Below, piece after piece: positions 18,003 to 26,840 of a stretch of DNA of 64,000 bases. The notes beneath the pieces were generated by a model. That model did no database searches and was not told the origin of the DNA. It was given only the letters and a program-made list of their open reading frames with translations. This DNA comes from Reichenbachiella agarivorans (lineage in GTDB: Bacteria > Bacteroidota > Bacteroidia > Cytophagales > Cyclobacteriaceae), in assembly GCF_025502585.1 (NCBI RefSeq), contig NZ_CP106679.1:663001-727000 (forward strand). Direction: 5' to 3'. How positions within the stretch are numbered: position 1 is the stretch's first letter; every line of letters starts with the position of its first letter. The position numbers and the translations under genes are program-made.

Positions 18003-18063
18003 CCACTGGGGGTGTAACCTCTACTCCTGAACATAATAAACCTATAATCTCTATACCAAACTT

Positions 18064-18183
18064 CTATAAAGCAAACCAATACACGCCAAGCATGGTGCAG
18101 TAAGAAATTATCATCGCCACTAACCTCTTCAATCTCCAAGGAAGATTATAGCCATTTTTAACTAGGGTAATTAAAGTTGTCAT
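18064..18183 (-). CDS. Possible 39-aa membrane microprotein
   Basis: An ATG-initiated frame encodes a basic amphipathic start (MTTLITLVKNGYNLPWRLKR), then a hydrophobic helix that ends in VYWFAL. The charge arrangement looks like a genuine small inner-membrane protein. It sits in a 405-base gap between the Mla ATPase and the DUF559 cassette that has no other gene candidate. No family is recognised and no promoter was found, so it may be a chance frame. Confidence 0.35.
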   Translation of the reverse strand: MTTLITLVKNGYNLPWRLKRLVAMIISYCTMLGVYWFAL

Positions 18184-18407
18184 AACGTTTATTAATTAGT
18201 GATATTCGAAGTACCGCATTCTAAACTGAACATCATAATTTATTATATGAACCATAATAGATACTCGATAAGTACCCAATATTCGGCAATAAACGCTTTT
18301 TGAGAGTTGATAGAGCCTCACTGATTTAAACTATCTGAATTAGAATTTATGGCATTTAACCTGAGTTCGATTCTGAAAGATGGTTCATAATACACAAGAG
18401 GACACTA

Positions 18408-18818
18408 TTAATTTGTACCCCGCTGGCGGGGGCTAGGGGGTGGAACTTGTGCATTCTTCTCGATCCAATCAGCGATGCTCTCGCGGACGTGTTCTATGTT
18501 TTGCAGCACCTCTTCGTCTCCATATCTCAACACCGTAAAACCTTCGGATCCTAGTTCCTGTGTTCTCCTTTGATCCTTAATATAAACTCCCTCATAGGAA
18601 TGTGTGATGCCATCAATTTCGATGATGAGGTTTAGTTCTTTGCACATGAAATCAGCAATGTAATCGAGTACAGGTCTTTGTCTTCTAAATTGATAGCCCT
18701 TCATCATCCTTGCTTTGAGTACGTATTTCCATATGCAGGCTTCCGCCTTGGTCATGTCTGATCTTAGTGTTTTTGCAAATGGCTGAAGCCGCTTGTTGTA
18801 ATGACTGTTGTTTTGCAT
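18408..18818 (-). CDS. DUF559 endonuclease-like protein (Vsr/restriction-like fold)
   Basis: A 136-aa protein starting MQNNSHYNKRLQPFAK. It carries the DUF559 order: AKTLRSDMTKAEACIWKYV, YQFRRQRPVLDYIADFMC, LNLIIEIDG, then GFTVLRYGDEEVLQNIE. The E/D residues of DYIADF and IIEIDG, with the QFRRQRP segment, form the PD-(D/E)XK-like centre of this family, which is related to Vsr nicking enzymes. The frame continues upstream to 18923, but that part translates the right inverted repeat, so I took the ATG at 18818. The C-terminus VPPPSPRQRGTN is translated from the left inverted repeat. The cellular role is unknown; a function in moving its own cassette is inferred from the repeats. Confidence 0.85.
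   Translation of the reverse strand: MQNNSHYNKRLQPFAKTLRSDMTKAEACIWKYVLKARMMKGYQFRRQRPVLDYIADFMCKELNLIIEIDGITHSYEGVYIKDQRRTQELGSEGFTVLRYGDEEVLQNIEHVRESIADWIEKNAQVPPPSPRQRGTN
18418..18444. repeat. Left inverted repeat of DUF559 cassette
   Basis: GC-rich 27-base unit starting CCCCGCTGGCGGGG, which is itself an interrupted palindrome. It pairs with 18854-18879 on the opposite strand, with one extra C here. Confidence 0.85.
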
Positions 18819-18853
18819 TGGGTTGGGTTTTAGTAGCTTCAATTTACGAAAAA

Positions 18854-18879
18854 TCCACCCCCTACCCCCGCCAGCGGGG
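18854..18879. repeat. Right inverted repeat of DUF559 cassette
   Basis: 26-base inverse copy of the unit at 18418-18444, ending CCAGCGGGG. Confidence 0.85.
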
Positions 18880-18962
18880 GAAATCGTTTGAATTGATTGG
18901 TTTTGATCGTAACCTGAGTTCAATTCTGAAAAAGGGCAAAATTAAAATCAACATTGATCCAA

Positions 18963-18994
18963 AGGACAGAAAGGCCCTTCAAGGGTTTTCTGTC
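18963..18994 (-). terminator. Hairpin downstream of the 1164-aa outer-membrane gene
   Basis: GGACAGAAA (18963-18971) pairs with TTTCTGTCC (18986-18994), and CCCTT with AAGGG inside. It begins 24 bases after the minus-strand stop. The tail is only weakly T-rich, so termination strength is uncertain. Confidence 0.5.
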
Positions 18995-19017
18995 CAGATC
19001 ATAGACAAAACGAATGG

Positions 19018-22000
19018 TTAAAAAAGGGCCGTTACTTGCATCCGTCCCATGTGGATGGCATCACTGGTGGCTGATTTCCTTCCCTCATATCCGAGGCTAA
19101 GTTGCAGGCCTGCAATCAGTTTTTGACTGTAGCTCAGTTGCCAAGTATAGTTGTCTCCGGGCTGGAGTGCATTGAGCAGTTCGTAGGCCGCAGCGGTATC
19201 GATATCACCATCAAAATCAATCTTCGTATAAGCAAAATTGGCTGTCAGTGCATTTTGGGAACCATTGGACCAGCGAGTTTCTGATTTGATACCGTTGAGA
19301 GACGAGTTTTCTTTGTCTGTCCCCTCTTGGAGGTTGACCTTGCTCGTATAATTATAGGTCAGCGTTTGACGAAAATTGTTTTTAGGCTGCCAGACTATGC
19401 CTGGTGACAACTCATGCGTTTGGATGAGGTAATTCCTGTCTTCCTGAAACTGCGAAGCATTTTGTTTGAGTTTGTCTCCCAAAGCCAATACCAACATCCA
19501 CTCGCTACCCAAGTGATAGCGGATGTTTGATACCCAATCCTTAGAATGTCTCGATTCAATCCCTCGTGAGATTAGCTGCTTAGAATTGCTCGATGCATAG
19601 GTCACATCCAATCCCAAGCCCTTACCGCTGCGGTTATAAAACATGGTACTGCGTACACCATCGCGCAGATAGACAATATTGACATCATCGATCTCCAATG
19701 TGAATGGATTGAACCTCGAATCAAACGAATCATCAGTAGTCTTTTTGTTGATATTGATACTTGAATTGTTGGAGAACTTGCTCAGCCAACCTTTGAATCC
19801 AGAAGCACCCTGCCAAGACTTGGGCATGGTAAAGTTTAGACTGAAAGTAAAAATCGTGTTGAACGCATCCACAAACTCGCTGGTGGGGACAAACACCTTG
19901 ATGTAGTTTCTCTCATCAAAATTGATAGCCTCAAAAAACTCAGTCAAATCCTGTATTCCATCTTTGTTTAAATCACGCCATGTATGTGTTCCCTCTCCAG
20001 TAGCAACCTGGACGTAAATAAATTCTCTCAAAATCTCCCTGCTGCTGGACGTAGTGTAGGACAAATCCGTTCGTATTTGATTCTTGAAGAAACTCCCTCT
20101 ATAATTGAGGTTTCCTAATATCAAATTTTCATCCTCCAATGCCAAAGAATCTACCTGATAAGCCAGTGTCCTGTAGGTGAAATTGACTCCCAAGTCTTGC
20201 CCTTTGGCAAAACTACTGGTGACTTGTGCCCTAGCTGTTTTGGACAAGCTATAGGGCAAGAGCTCCCCTTCTACAATGGCGTTGTCTTCTCGCAAGGTAT
20301 AGTCGACCCTATACCTGGTCTTCAGAGTATCATTGCTCCTGAGATAGAGCTGATGTGAGGCATAATTCATCGCCGTACTGAGCAATGAATCTGTATGGGC
20401 GTTGCTGATTATATTTCTATCGGATTCAAAACGATAACCAGGCACAACAAAAAACGGATCAAAAAATGCTTCGCCGTACCACCGCTTCCATCTGGATTTT
20501 TCTGTCCAACTCTCATTTTCCAAATCAAAGTAGCCTCCTGACAATTTCAACCCAGCCATACTTTTCTTTAGCTCTGTATCAATCTGATAGCCATCAATCA
20601 CATGTTCCTTTTGTCGATGTGATACATTGGCTCGGAGCAGGTTGTATTGATTTTTTTCTGCCAACAATGCCACATTGGCTATATGGTCACTCGTATGAAA
20701 AGTGTCCGCTGTAGGATTGTAACTCCAGTTGCGGTCGTACTCTATGCTCCTGTAGCGGTCAATGGGCTTAAAGTCTCCCCCATCATATTCATAATCCATG
20801 GTAGCAGACAGCGTATACCCAGATGATCCAATAGGCTTTTTACTCAGTTTCAATCCCGATTTGAAAGCCCAGTCCATGTTGTCCTCATTGTCTAGGTCTG
20901 AATACAAGTTTTTGTCCTGATTGGAAAATGCTGCTTCAGTAAACCAAGTCATGTGTTTGCCCAATTTCACATCTGCCCCTAGCATCAATAGCTCCTTTTG
21001 GTTGGGAGCAGGAACGAAACGAACCGCGGCATATTCGCCTTGTTGCGTACCCGAGATGGGAGAAAGCCATTCGTACACTCTGCCGTTGACATCATTTTGT
21101 ACCACTGCATAATCCCCCTCGCCGAGCCCAACATTGGAATAGGTCACACGATACAAAGTGACTGTGGAGTCTCGTGAGTACACAAAGATGGATTGAGGAT
21201 TGCCGTCTATATCTACAGTATCCCGCTGCTCATAGAGTACCAAATCGGGATTATAAGCCGCATCCACAGCACCTGGGATAGGAATGGGTAATTGGTCATC
21301 AGTAGCCCAACTCATCTGCTCCTGATCCGCTGCAGTCAGGGTAAAGGCCAATGGCTTGTTGCGGTTGTCTTTCTCTCGATAGTATCCAGCTCGGACAGTC
21401 GTCCGCCCTAGCTCGATTTCTTGCTGTGCTGCGATGATTGATCGGCTATAGTTCTGATCAGAATATTCGAAAGTCACCCGAATTCTCGAAAACTGCGTAA
21501 TCAGCACACTCGGGTTGAATGTAACCTCTCCCAAATTGTAATCAATCACATAGTCATGGTTAAAGCCTCGCTTGAGCAACTGCCCATCCAAATACACACT
21601 CTCTGAGTTGGCCAATACGACCACAAAACGCTGACCGTCTGGCCCTGATAACTGGTAGGGGCCTTGGAGTCCTTCCTCAGCTTTGACTGTGATATCAGCA
21701 AACTGCCCTTTGGCAGCTGCTATAGCCAGGGTACTTGATGCTTTGTGCTTGTCATTGACACGGTAGTTTATCTTGGCCTGTCCTCCCAGTGCATTTTTGT
21801 AATGTCGCAAAAAGTATGAGTTACCATTGCGCAGCACCACATCCCCAGCCAAGACTGACAAATTCTCATTGTAGATTTCGAAAGTCACATTGTCAAATTC
21901 TCTGACTTGTTGGGTATTTCCTTCTGGCTGAAAAGGCACATTTTGATCCGTGATATCCGCTCTGATATTCAACTCCTCCGTCAACTTGCCTTCCATCTGA

Positions 22001-22512
22001 AAATTGAAACTAGATAGTACATTGACACTTTGGGAATTGCCAAATGACACTCCTCTAGTCAAGCTACCCGTCTTGTATATATCTGGTGTTGAAAACAATT
22101 CTTCCTTCTGATAGCCCATGGCTGAGGGTGGTTTGGCAGCATAAAAACTGACCGTAGAATCGTACACATCCATGGATTTGTGTCGCAGCACTTTGGACCT
22201 ATTGATCGGAAAGCTACGGTAGCATAGCTCCCCCTGGTAGCTCGTCTCAAATGTCAAAACAGTCTGCCCTCCATCCATGCTATATGTGACAGGCGGATCC
22301 AACTCTATACTGGCAGGGTCAATAATCAAGCTATCTGCAAAATGGTACTGGCTGCCATTGATTGGTACACATGTTTTGTTGCTTTGTGCTAAGACGGGGA
22401 GTTGTACCCAACTCAACATCCACAAAATACCATACCCCATCCTCGTGATCGTACTCTTACGAAAAGTCAGCTGACCCAAGTCCCTCAGATATGATAATGG
22501 TGATTTTTTCAA
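19018..22512 (-). CDS. Large outer-membrane protein with SprA-like N-terminal signature
   Basis: An 1164-aa exported protein with a signal sequence near residues 24-43 (MGYGILWMLSWVQLPVLAQ). Residues about 150-215 carry LTRGVSFGNSQSVNVLSSFN, FQMEGKLTEELNIRADITDQN and PFQPEGNTQQVREFDNV. These match the repeated signature I know from SprA/Sov, the giant type IX secretion translocon barrel. The rest is rich in alternating beta-strand sequence (for example YTLSATMDYEYDGG) and ends in an aromatic residue (TALF), as barrel proteins do. It is about half the length of SprA and lacks the full repeat set, so it is a relative, not SprA. The role is unknown; location in the outer membrane is inferred. 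Confidence 0.8.
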   Translation of the reverse strand: MKKSPLSYLRDLGQLTFRKSTITRMGYGILWMLSWVQLPVLAQSNKTCVPINGSQYHFADSLIIDPASIELDPPVTYSMDGGQTVLTFETSYQGELCYRSFPINRSKVLRHKSMDVYDSTVSFYAAKPPSAMGYQKEELFSTPDIYKTGSLTRGVSFGNSQSVNVLSSFNFQMEGKLTEELNIRADITDQNVPFQPEGNTQQVREFDNVTFEIYNENLSVLAGDVVLRNGNSYFLRHYKNALGGQAKINYRVNDKHKASSTLAIAAAKGQFADITVKAEEGLQGPYQLSGPDGQRFVVVLANSESVYLDGQLLKRGFNHDYVIDYNLGEVTFNPSVLITQFSRIRVTFEYSDQNYSRSIIAAQQEIELGRTTVRAGYYREKDNRNKPLAFTLTAADQEQMSWATDDQLPIPIPGAVDAAYNPDLVLYEQRDTVDIDGNPQSIFVYSRDSTVTLYRVTYSNVGLGEGDYAVVQNDVNGRVYEWLSPISGTQQGEYAAVRFVPAPNQKELLMLGADVKLGKHMTWFTEAAFSNQDKNLYSDLDNEDNMDWAFKSGLKLSKKPIGSSGYTLSATMDYEYDGGDFKPIDRYRSIEYDRNWSYNPTADTFHTSDHIANVALLAEKNQYNLLRANVSHRQKEHVIDGYQIDTELKKSMAGLKLSGGYFDLENESWTEKSRWKRWYGEAFFDPFFVVPGYRFESDRNIISNAHTDSLLSTAMNYASHQLYLRSNDTLKTRYRVDYTLREDNAIVEGELLPYSLSKTARAQVTSSFAKGQDLGVNFTYRTLAYQVDSLALEDENLILGNLNYRGSFFKNQIRTDLSYTTSSSREILREFIYVQVATGEGTHTWRDLNKDGIQDLTEFFEAINFDERNYIKVFVPTSEFVDAFNTIFTFSLNFTMPKSWQGASGFKGWLSKFSNNSSININKKTTDDSFDSRFNPFTLEIDDVNIVYLRDGVRSTMFYNRSGKGLGLDVTYASSNSKQLISRGIESRHSKDWVSNIRYHLGSEWMLVLALGDKLKQNASQFQEDRNYLIQTHELSPGIVWQPKNNFRQTLTYNYTSKVNLQEGTDKENSSLNGIKSETRWSNGSQNALTANFAYTKIDFDGDIDTAAAYELLNALQPGDNYTWQLSYSQKLIAGLQLSLGYEGRKSATSDAIHMGRMQVTALF

Positions 22513-22571
22513 CAGCGCCTAGTATAGCTTTACAACAGAGAACAGACGACTAAAATTACAGAATACGTGGC

Positions 22572-25500
22572 TTATTGAACTGATTTGGGATTGAAGTTAT
22601 CCATTTGGATGAAAAAGGTCGCTCCGACTCCTTCTTCGGAGTTGAACCAAATGCTGCCCCCAGCATGTTCGATACCACGTTTGGCAACTGCCAACCCGAT
22701 CCCTGATCCTGTATCTTTGGTACTGAAGTTAGGGACAAAAATTTTGTCACGAATATCCTCGGGAATCCCATCACCATAATCCATGAACGAAATCAAAATT
22801 TTATCATCTTTTGATTTCAATCTCACCTGCAGCCATGGATTTTCTTTGTTTTTCATGGCTTGAAAGGCATTCAGAATCAAATTGTTGAATATTCTTCCAA
22901 ACAACTTTTGATCTCCCAATACAGTATGATCTCCATCGTCGATCTTTAGTTCGATTCGTTTGTCTACATGCAATTCGATAGATTTTTCCAATACATACCC
23001 TATGTCAAATGGCTCTTTCAAAGGCGTAGGCATTTTGGCAAAGTGACTAAATGAAGTCACAATCTCGTCGAGTGTATCGATCTGACTCAGCAATATGTCC
23101 AATGACTTTTTATCCTTCCCTTCCTTGCTCATAATCCGTTGCAGGTGCTGGATGGTAAGTTTCATGGGTGTCAATGGATTCTTGATCTCGTGCGCTACTT
23201 GTTTAGCCATTTCTCGCCAAGCGGCTTCTTTTTCGTTTCTGGCCAATTCCTCTTTGGTAGCTTCTAGTTTACTCAACATGTTGTTGTACTCATGTACCAG
23301 TGTGCCTATTTCGTCATCCGATTCCCATTCTATGGGCTGATTGGCTTGTACAAATCCTGTGTCATGCAACCTATCTGCAATGATCATGATGGGCTTGGTC
23401 AGACGTGAGATCACGTAATAGGCAATCCCAATAGACACCATAAATACAAAAGTAAAAATGATAATGATGTTGGTAAAGACGATCAACTGCTGTCTCTCCA
23501 AATGACTTTTTGATCCAAAATAGGGAGCTGCCAAATATCCCAAAACACTGCCATCGTCGGGTGAATTAATCCCTACGTAAATCGTTTTGTAAAGAAATGA
23601 CCCTATGCGTTCATCCATGGCTACCTGATCTTTCTTCTGATTGGCCAAGACCTCAAAAGCCTGTGGATTCAAATATTCTGAGATAATACCTGATTCAAAT
23701 ATCTCTGGTGTACTGGAAGCCATCAACTTACCCTTGGTGTCATAGACATTGATATCCATCGAGGCATTGGTCGCCAACTCTGCGACACTGTTTTCAAACT
23801 CCTCTTTGCTACTCACTTCTGTCTCGTATTCGATGAAATTATCGTTGAGATTTTCTGCCAGCAAGAGGGTACTTCTCAAGTTGGTTTTATCGATTTCCTT
23901 GCGATAGGAGTTGTCGGTAGATGACAAGATCGCCGCTGCTACGAGCAACAATGGAATCACAAATGACCCTCCCGTAAAGATCAATATCTTGGTAGAAAAA
24001 TTCAGACTTGTCCTGCGATCACTGATCAGATAACGTGCTCCTCCTATGATGCTGGTCAGCATCAGTAGAAAAATAAATAAGAAAGAAAAGTTAGAAACAA
24101 TATCACGTGTATTGTAGAGCGGTGCAGACACCACGGTCACTTGGTCGCCCACCAATGCTGCAAAATGTCGGTAACCGTGTCGATCCAATCCCCGATTGTA
24201 GAGACTCTCCCTTTTGAGCCATTCCATGTCAAAATCCGCCTCATACGAATAATTCCCTGACACATAGATGAACTCACCATTGGTGATCATGGCATAATCA
24301 TAACTCGTAGTAGATTTGATGCTTCGATCGAGCAAAAGCTGTGGCAGTACTCTTCGCGACGAAAACTTCTTAAGTTGCAATTCGATCTCTACATATCCAT
24401 TGACATCACCATAACGCTCCACTTCGGTAAAACAAATGTAGCGTTTGCGTTTGTTGATGTCCATTTCACGGTCATAAAATACGTTTTCATAGGAGGTCTG
24501 AAATTCCTGAGCACTGTACCTCTTCTTGACCCGGTTGATCGACATGCCTCTGTATTTTTTGGACATCCCGATACCATTCTTATCAAAGAGGTGAATATTG
24601 ATTTCGTAATCACTGAAATAGGTATTCAAATATGTACGCTGTATTTTTCTCTCGATGCTCTTTAGTTGACTCTGAGGATTGAGCATCTTGCTATTGACCA
24701 CCAAATCTTGCTTGATTTGACTGAGGATGTTGGATAGCAAATATTCCCCCTCAACATCTCGATCTACTTGTAGATAGGTTGCAAATTTTTGCATCCTATA
24801 TAGATCATTTCGCTCATAGGATTTATAAATCTCAAAAGCTCCCCCAATAGAAATAATCACTACCGTAAATAATAAGTAATTGATACTTTCAAACTTCAGC
24901 GCCTTGAGGCTTTGGGGCATATCAAAAACATAGAGTCCTAAAATGTACACTACATTTAATCCGAAGGCGAGAAAAAAATTAGTGTTCCAAGCCAAAAACA
25001 CAAATGACAGCAAACCACAAATCACATGGGTTCTTTTCATCGACTGAATCGATGACTTGAGAGAAGACAACGAGTGATATGCCAAATAGTGAACGCTAAA
25101 AAAAATAACTGACAGTACACCGATGAGCAAGTATGCAGTAAACCGCTCCAAAGTGAAGTTCATCGTCTCGGCGATATCCAGAGATATCTGTGAATTGCCC
25201 AGCAGCAAACTGATTGAATTCAATATGGCAAATAAGGCTCCATAACTAAAAAACAAGAGAACCGTCCCCAAGGCAACATTCAAGCGCTTAGACAACGACA
25301 ACCTAAATTTCCGTCCATAGAGTATAGCATATACCAGTAGCAATGCCACGATGGTAAAATTGATCAGGCTATCACCCAAAGTATCGTAGAACCAATTGTA
25401 GGTAAAAGTGCTTTGCTCAAAAATGCTTAATTTGACAAAGGAACTCGGCAACACTGTGATGGTCATCACTGCCCTTATGACCAACAAGAATACACCCAAA

Positions 25501-26147
25501 CCAAAAAATCCATAGAGGAATCCCAGCTTCACATTGATCCAATAGGAAAATTGAAAGCCCGAAATGAGGATACCCAAAAATAGAACAAAGAGCAGTCCTG
25601 TGATGATGGTATTGACCTGGGTATTGTAATAGGTATTGCCACTGCATTCAATGCTGAAAAGCTCTTCATCAAGGTACTTGATCGGAATCGAATTGGACTC
25701 GTCCGTGATCTTGACGTTGTGACTGATGATGTCCCTGTTGTAGACATCTTCCAAATAAGTACTGGATTGATTGAATTTTCTTCGAATGCTGATCATCACG
25801 ACCACATACACTTCTTGGTCCTCTAGTGTGATCCGTTTCTTCTGATACAAAAATTCCCCCTGCTCATTGGCGATGATGTATTCGCTGGTTCGAAAGGGGA
25901 AATACTCGAATGGAGGAATATAAGAATTGTCTGTCCAGTACAATACATCACCTCTCACATTGTAGAGGATGTAATCCAGATCACCTGAGAGTTCTGATGT
26001 CTTTCCTTGTTCAATGAGACTTACTCCCTGATTGATTTCAACGAGAGCCTTCTGCACAGATTTGGTAATATCCGCAGCAATTTGTGCTTCATCCTTTTGA
26101 GAATAGGTGAACAGCCCTGCGAGAATCAATCCCGAGAATGCTGCCAA
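22572..26147 (-). CDS. Giant multi-pass NtrY-like sensor histidine kinase
   Basis: A 1191-aa kinase. The N-terminal half has a first membrane anchor, an extracytoplasmic loop, then about seven hydrophobic helices between residues 185 and 420. A second sensor region and further membrane spans follow. A HAMP linker (SRLTKPIMIIADRL) leads to the HisKA domain, AWREMAKQVAHEIKNPLTPMKL, with His986. The HATPase domain has NLILNAFQAM, MDYGDGIPE and GSGIGLAV. AWREMAxxxAHEIKNPLTPM is the NtrY-type H-box. The start is uncertain: the frame begins with a TTG at 26147, and upstream codons remain open without an ATG. No response regulator lies nearby. Confidence 0.9.
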   Translation of the reverse strand: MAAFSGLILAGLFTYSQKDEAQIAADITKSVQKALVEINQGVSLIEQGKTSELSGDLDYILYNVRGDVLYWTDNSYIPPFEYFPFRTSEYIIANEQGEFLYQKKRITLEDQEVYVVVMISIRRKFNQSSTYLEDVYNRDIISHNVKITDESNSIPIKYLDEELFSIECSGNTYYNTQVNTIITGLLFVLFLGILISGFQFSYWINVKLGFLYGFFGLGVFLLVIRAVMTITVLPSSFVKLSIFEQSTFTYNWFYDTLGDSLINFTIVALLLVYAILYGRKFRLSLSKRLNVALGTVLLFFSYGALFAILNSISLLLGNSQISLDIAETMNFTLERFTAYLLIGVLSVIFFSVHYLAYHSLSSLKSSIQSMKRTHVICGLLSFVFLAWNTNFFLAFGLNVVYILGLYVFDMPQSLKALKFESINYLLFTVVIISIGGAFEIYKSYERNDLYRMQKFATYLQVDRDVEGEYLLSNILSQIKQDLVVNSKMLNPQSQLKSIERKIQRTYLNTYFSDYEINIHLFDKNGIGMSKKYRGMSINRVKKRYSAQEFQTSYENVFYDREMDINKRKRYICFTEVERYGDVNGYVEIELQLKKFSSRRVLPQLLLDRSIKSTTSYDYAMITNGEFIYVSGNYSYEADFDMEWLKRESLYNRGLDRHGYRHFAALVGDQVTVVSAPLYNTRDIVSNFSFLFIFLLMLTSIIGGARYLISDRRTSLNFSTKILIFTGGSFVIPLLLVAAAILSSTDNSYRKEIDKTNLRSTLLLAENLNDNFIEYETEVSSKEEFENSVAELATNASMDINVYDTKGKLMASSTPEIFESGIISEYLNPQAFEVLANQKKDQVAMDERIGSFLYKTIYVGINSPDDGSVLGYLAAPYFGSKSHLERQQLIVFTNIIIIFTFVFMVSIGIAYYVISRLTKPIMIIADRLHDTGFVQANQPIEWESDDEIGTLVHEYNNMLSKLEATKEELARNEKEAAWREMAKQVAHEIKNPLTPMKLTIQHLQRIMSKEGKDKKSLDILLSQIDTLDEIVTSFSHFAKMPTPLKEPFDIGYVLEKSIELHVDKRIELKIDDGDHTVLGDQKLFGRIFNNLILNAFQAMKNKENPWLQVRLKSKDDKILISFMDYGDGIPEDIRDKIFVPNFSTKDTGSGIGLAVAKRGIEHAGGSIWFNSEEGVGATFFIQMDNFNPKSVQ

Positions 26148-26220
26148 AGCAGCTATAAGCTTTATGGTTTTTGAACTGAAAATAGGATGACGTGATTTAT
26201 CTCACAAAATACACAAAGAA

Positions 26221-26607
26221 TTACTCTTTTGCATATTTGGAATCAAACCTTATGCCACCAAATATGTGAAGAAAAATAGCTCTGGAATATCGGTACATCA
26301 ATGGCCAAACAAGCCCGACTACACCCAACAAGGTGATCATATACACCCATAGTTCTGGATCATTGAAAAAATTGAAAAGTACAAAGCCTACAACGAAAGT
26401 AATCGCCACCGAAAAAGCATAGCTCACAAACATTGCTCCGTAATAAAAACCTGGCTCTGGTTCAAAAGATTGCTGACACACCGCGCAAGTCGGGAGCATC
26501 TCTCTGTCATACCACTGTTCAAAAAGCTTGGTTTTGAACATGTGTCCTTCCCTGCATCTCGGGCACCTGCATTCAAGCAGCGCTTGACTTGAACTTATTT
26601 TTCCCAT
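26221..26607 (-). CDS. DUF983 membrane protein
   Basis: A 128-aa protein with an N-terminal zinc-ribbon-like CRCPRCREGHMF and a second CAVCQ pair, then two transmembrane helices (SYAFSVAITFVVGFVLF and MITLLGVVGLVWPLMY). This matches DUF983, often found with cytochrome oxidase genes in Bacteroidota. It sits at the end of the oxidase cluster and overlaps the preceding small gene by 35 bases, so co-expression is likely. A role in oxidase maturation is inferred from context. Confidence 0.88.
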   Translation of the reverse strand: MGKISSSQALLECRCPRCREGHMFKTKLFEQWYDREMLPTCAVCQQSFEPEPGFYYGAMFVSYAFSVAITFVVGFVLFNFFNDPELWVYMITLLGVVGLVWPLMYRYSRAIFLHIFGGIRFDSKYAKE

Positions 26608-26833
26608 GTTTCTTGTATTTATAAAACCAGATAGCTCCTACTATCATAATAGCCAAATAGGGTGTGACAAACAAATACATGATACCAAAATTCAACCCCT
26701 CCGCCAATGCCAACTCGCCATTGCTGACATTGTTGACAATAGTCGTCTTGCACATCGCACACTGAGCTAGTACTTCACTGCTCCTAGTGATGAGCATTGT
26801 GACGATAAGGAAGAGAATCTTTTTCATGTCCAT
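26573..26833 (-). CDS. Small membrane protein in the oxidase cluster
   Basis: An 86-aa protein starting MDMKKILFLIV. It has a cleavable signal or first helix ending AQ, a Cys pair in CAMCKTTIVNN, and a second helix (YLFVTPYLAIMIVGAIWFYKYKK). The CAMCK motif just after the signal suggests a metal- or disulfide-binding site outside the membrane. The frame extends to 26878, but the extra residues overlap the DUF420 gene and precede the signal. No named family is recognised. Confidence 0.7.
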   Translation of the reverse strand: MDMKKILFLIVTMLITRSSEVLAQCAMCKTTIVNNVSNGELALAEGLNFGIMYLFVTPYLAIMIVGAIWFYKYKKHGKNKFKSSAA

Positions 26834-26840
26834 ATAAGAA

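Larger units (their letters stand above)
18358..18931. mobile_element. Candidate mobile DUF559 cassette with terminal repeats
   Basis: The DUF559 gene is bracketed by GC-rich inverted repeats (18418-18444 and 18854-18879) that match over 26 bases with one inserted C. Outside these lie direct repeats of 21 bases with one mismatch (18358-18378 and 18911-18931, beginning AACCTGAGTTC). The repeats encode part of the endonuclease frame (C-terminal PPPSPRQRG). The inverted repeats are far richer in G+C than the flanks. This nested structure looks like an inserted element with a target duplication. Confidence 0.6.

Noticed and set aside
17994-18022. AGAGGTTA/TAACCTCT inverted repeat at the Mla ATPase stop
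   Set aside because: No T tract follows and the loop is long; too weak to call a terminator.
18767-19021. Open + strand frame spanning the right inverted repeat of the DUF559 cassette to a stop at 19021
   Set aside because: It crosses the repeat boundary, so the N-terminal part is repeat-derived; only the last 35 residues look protein-like, and these are reported as a possible remnant.
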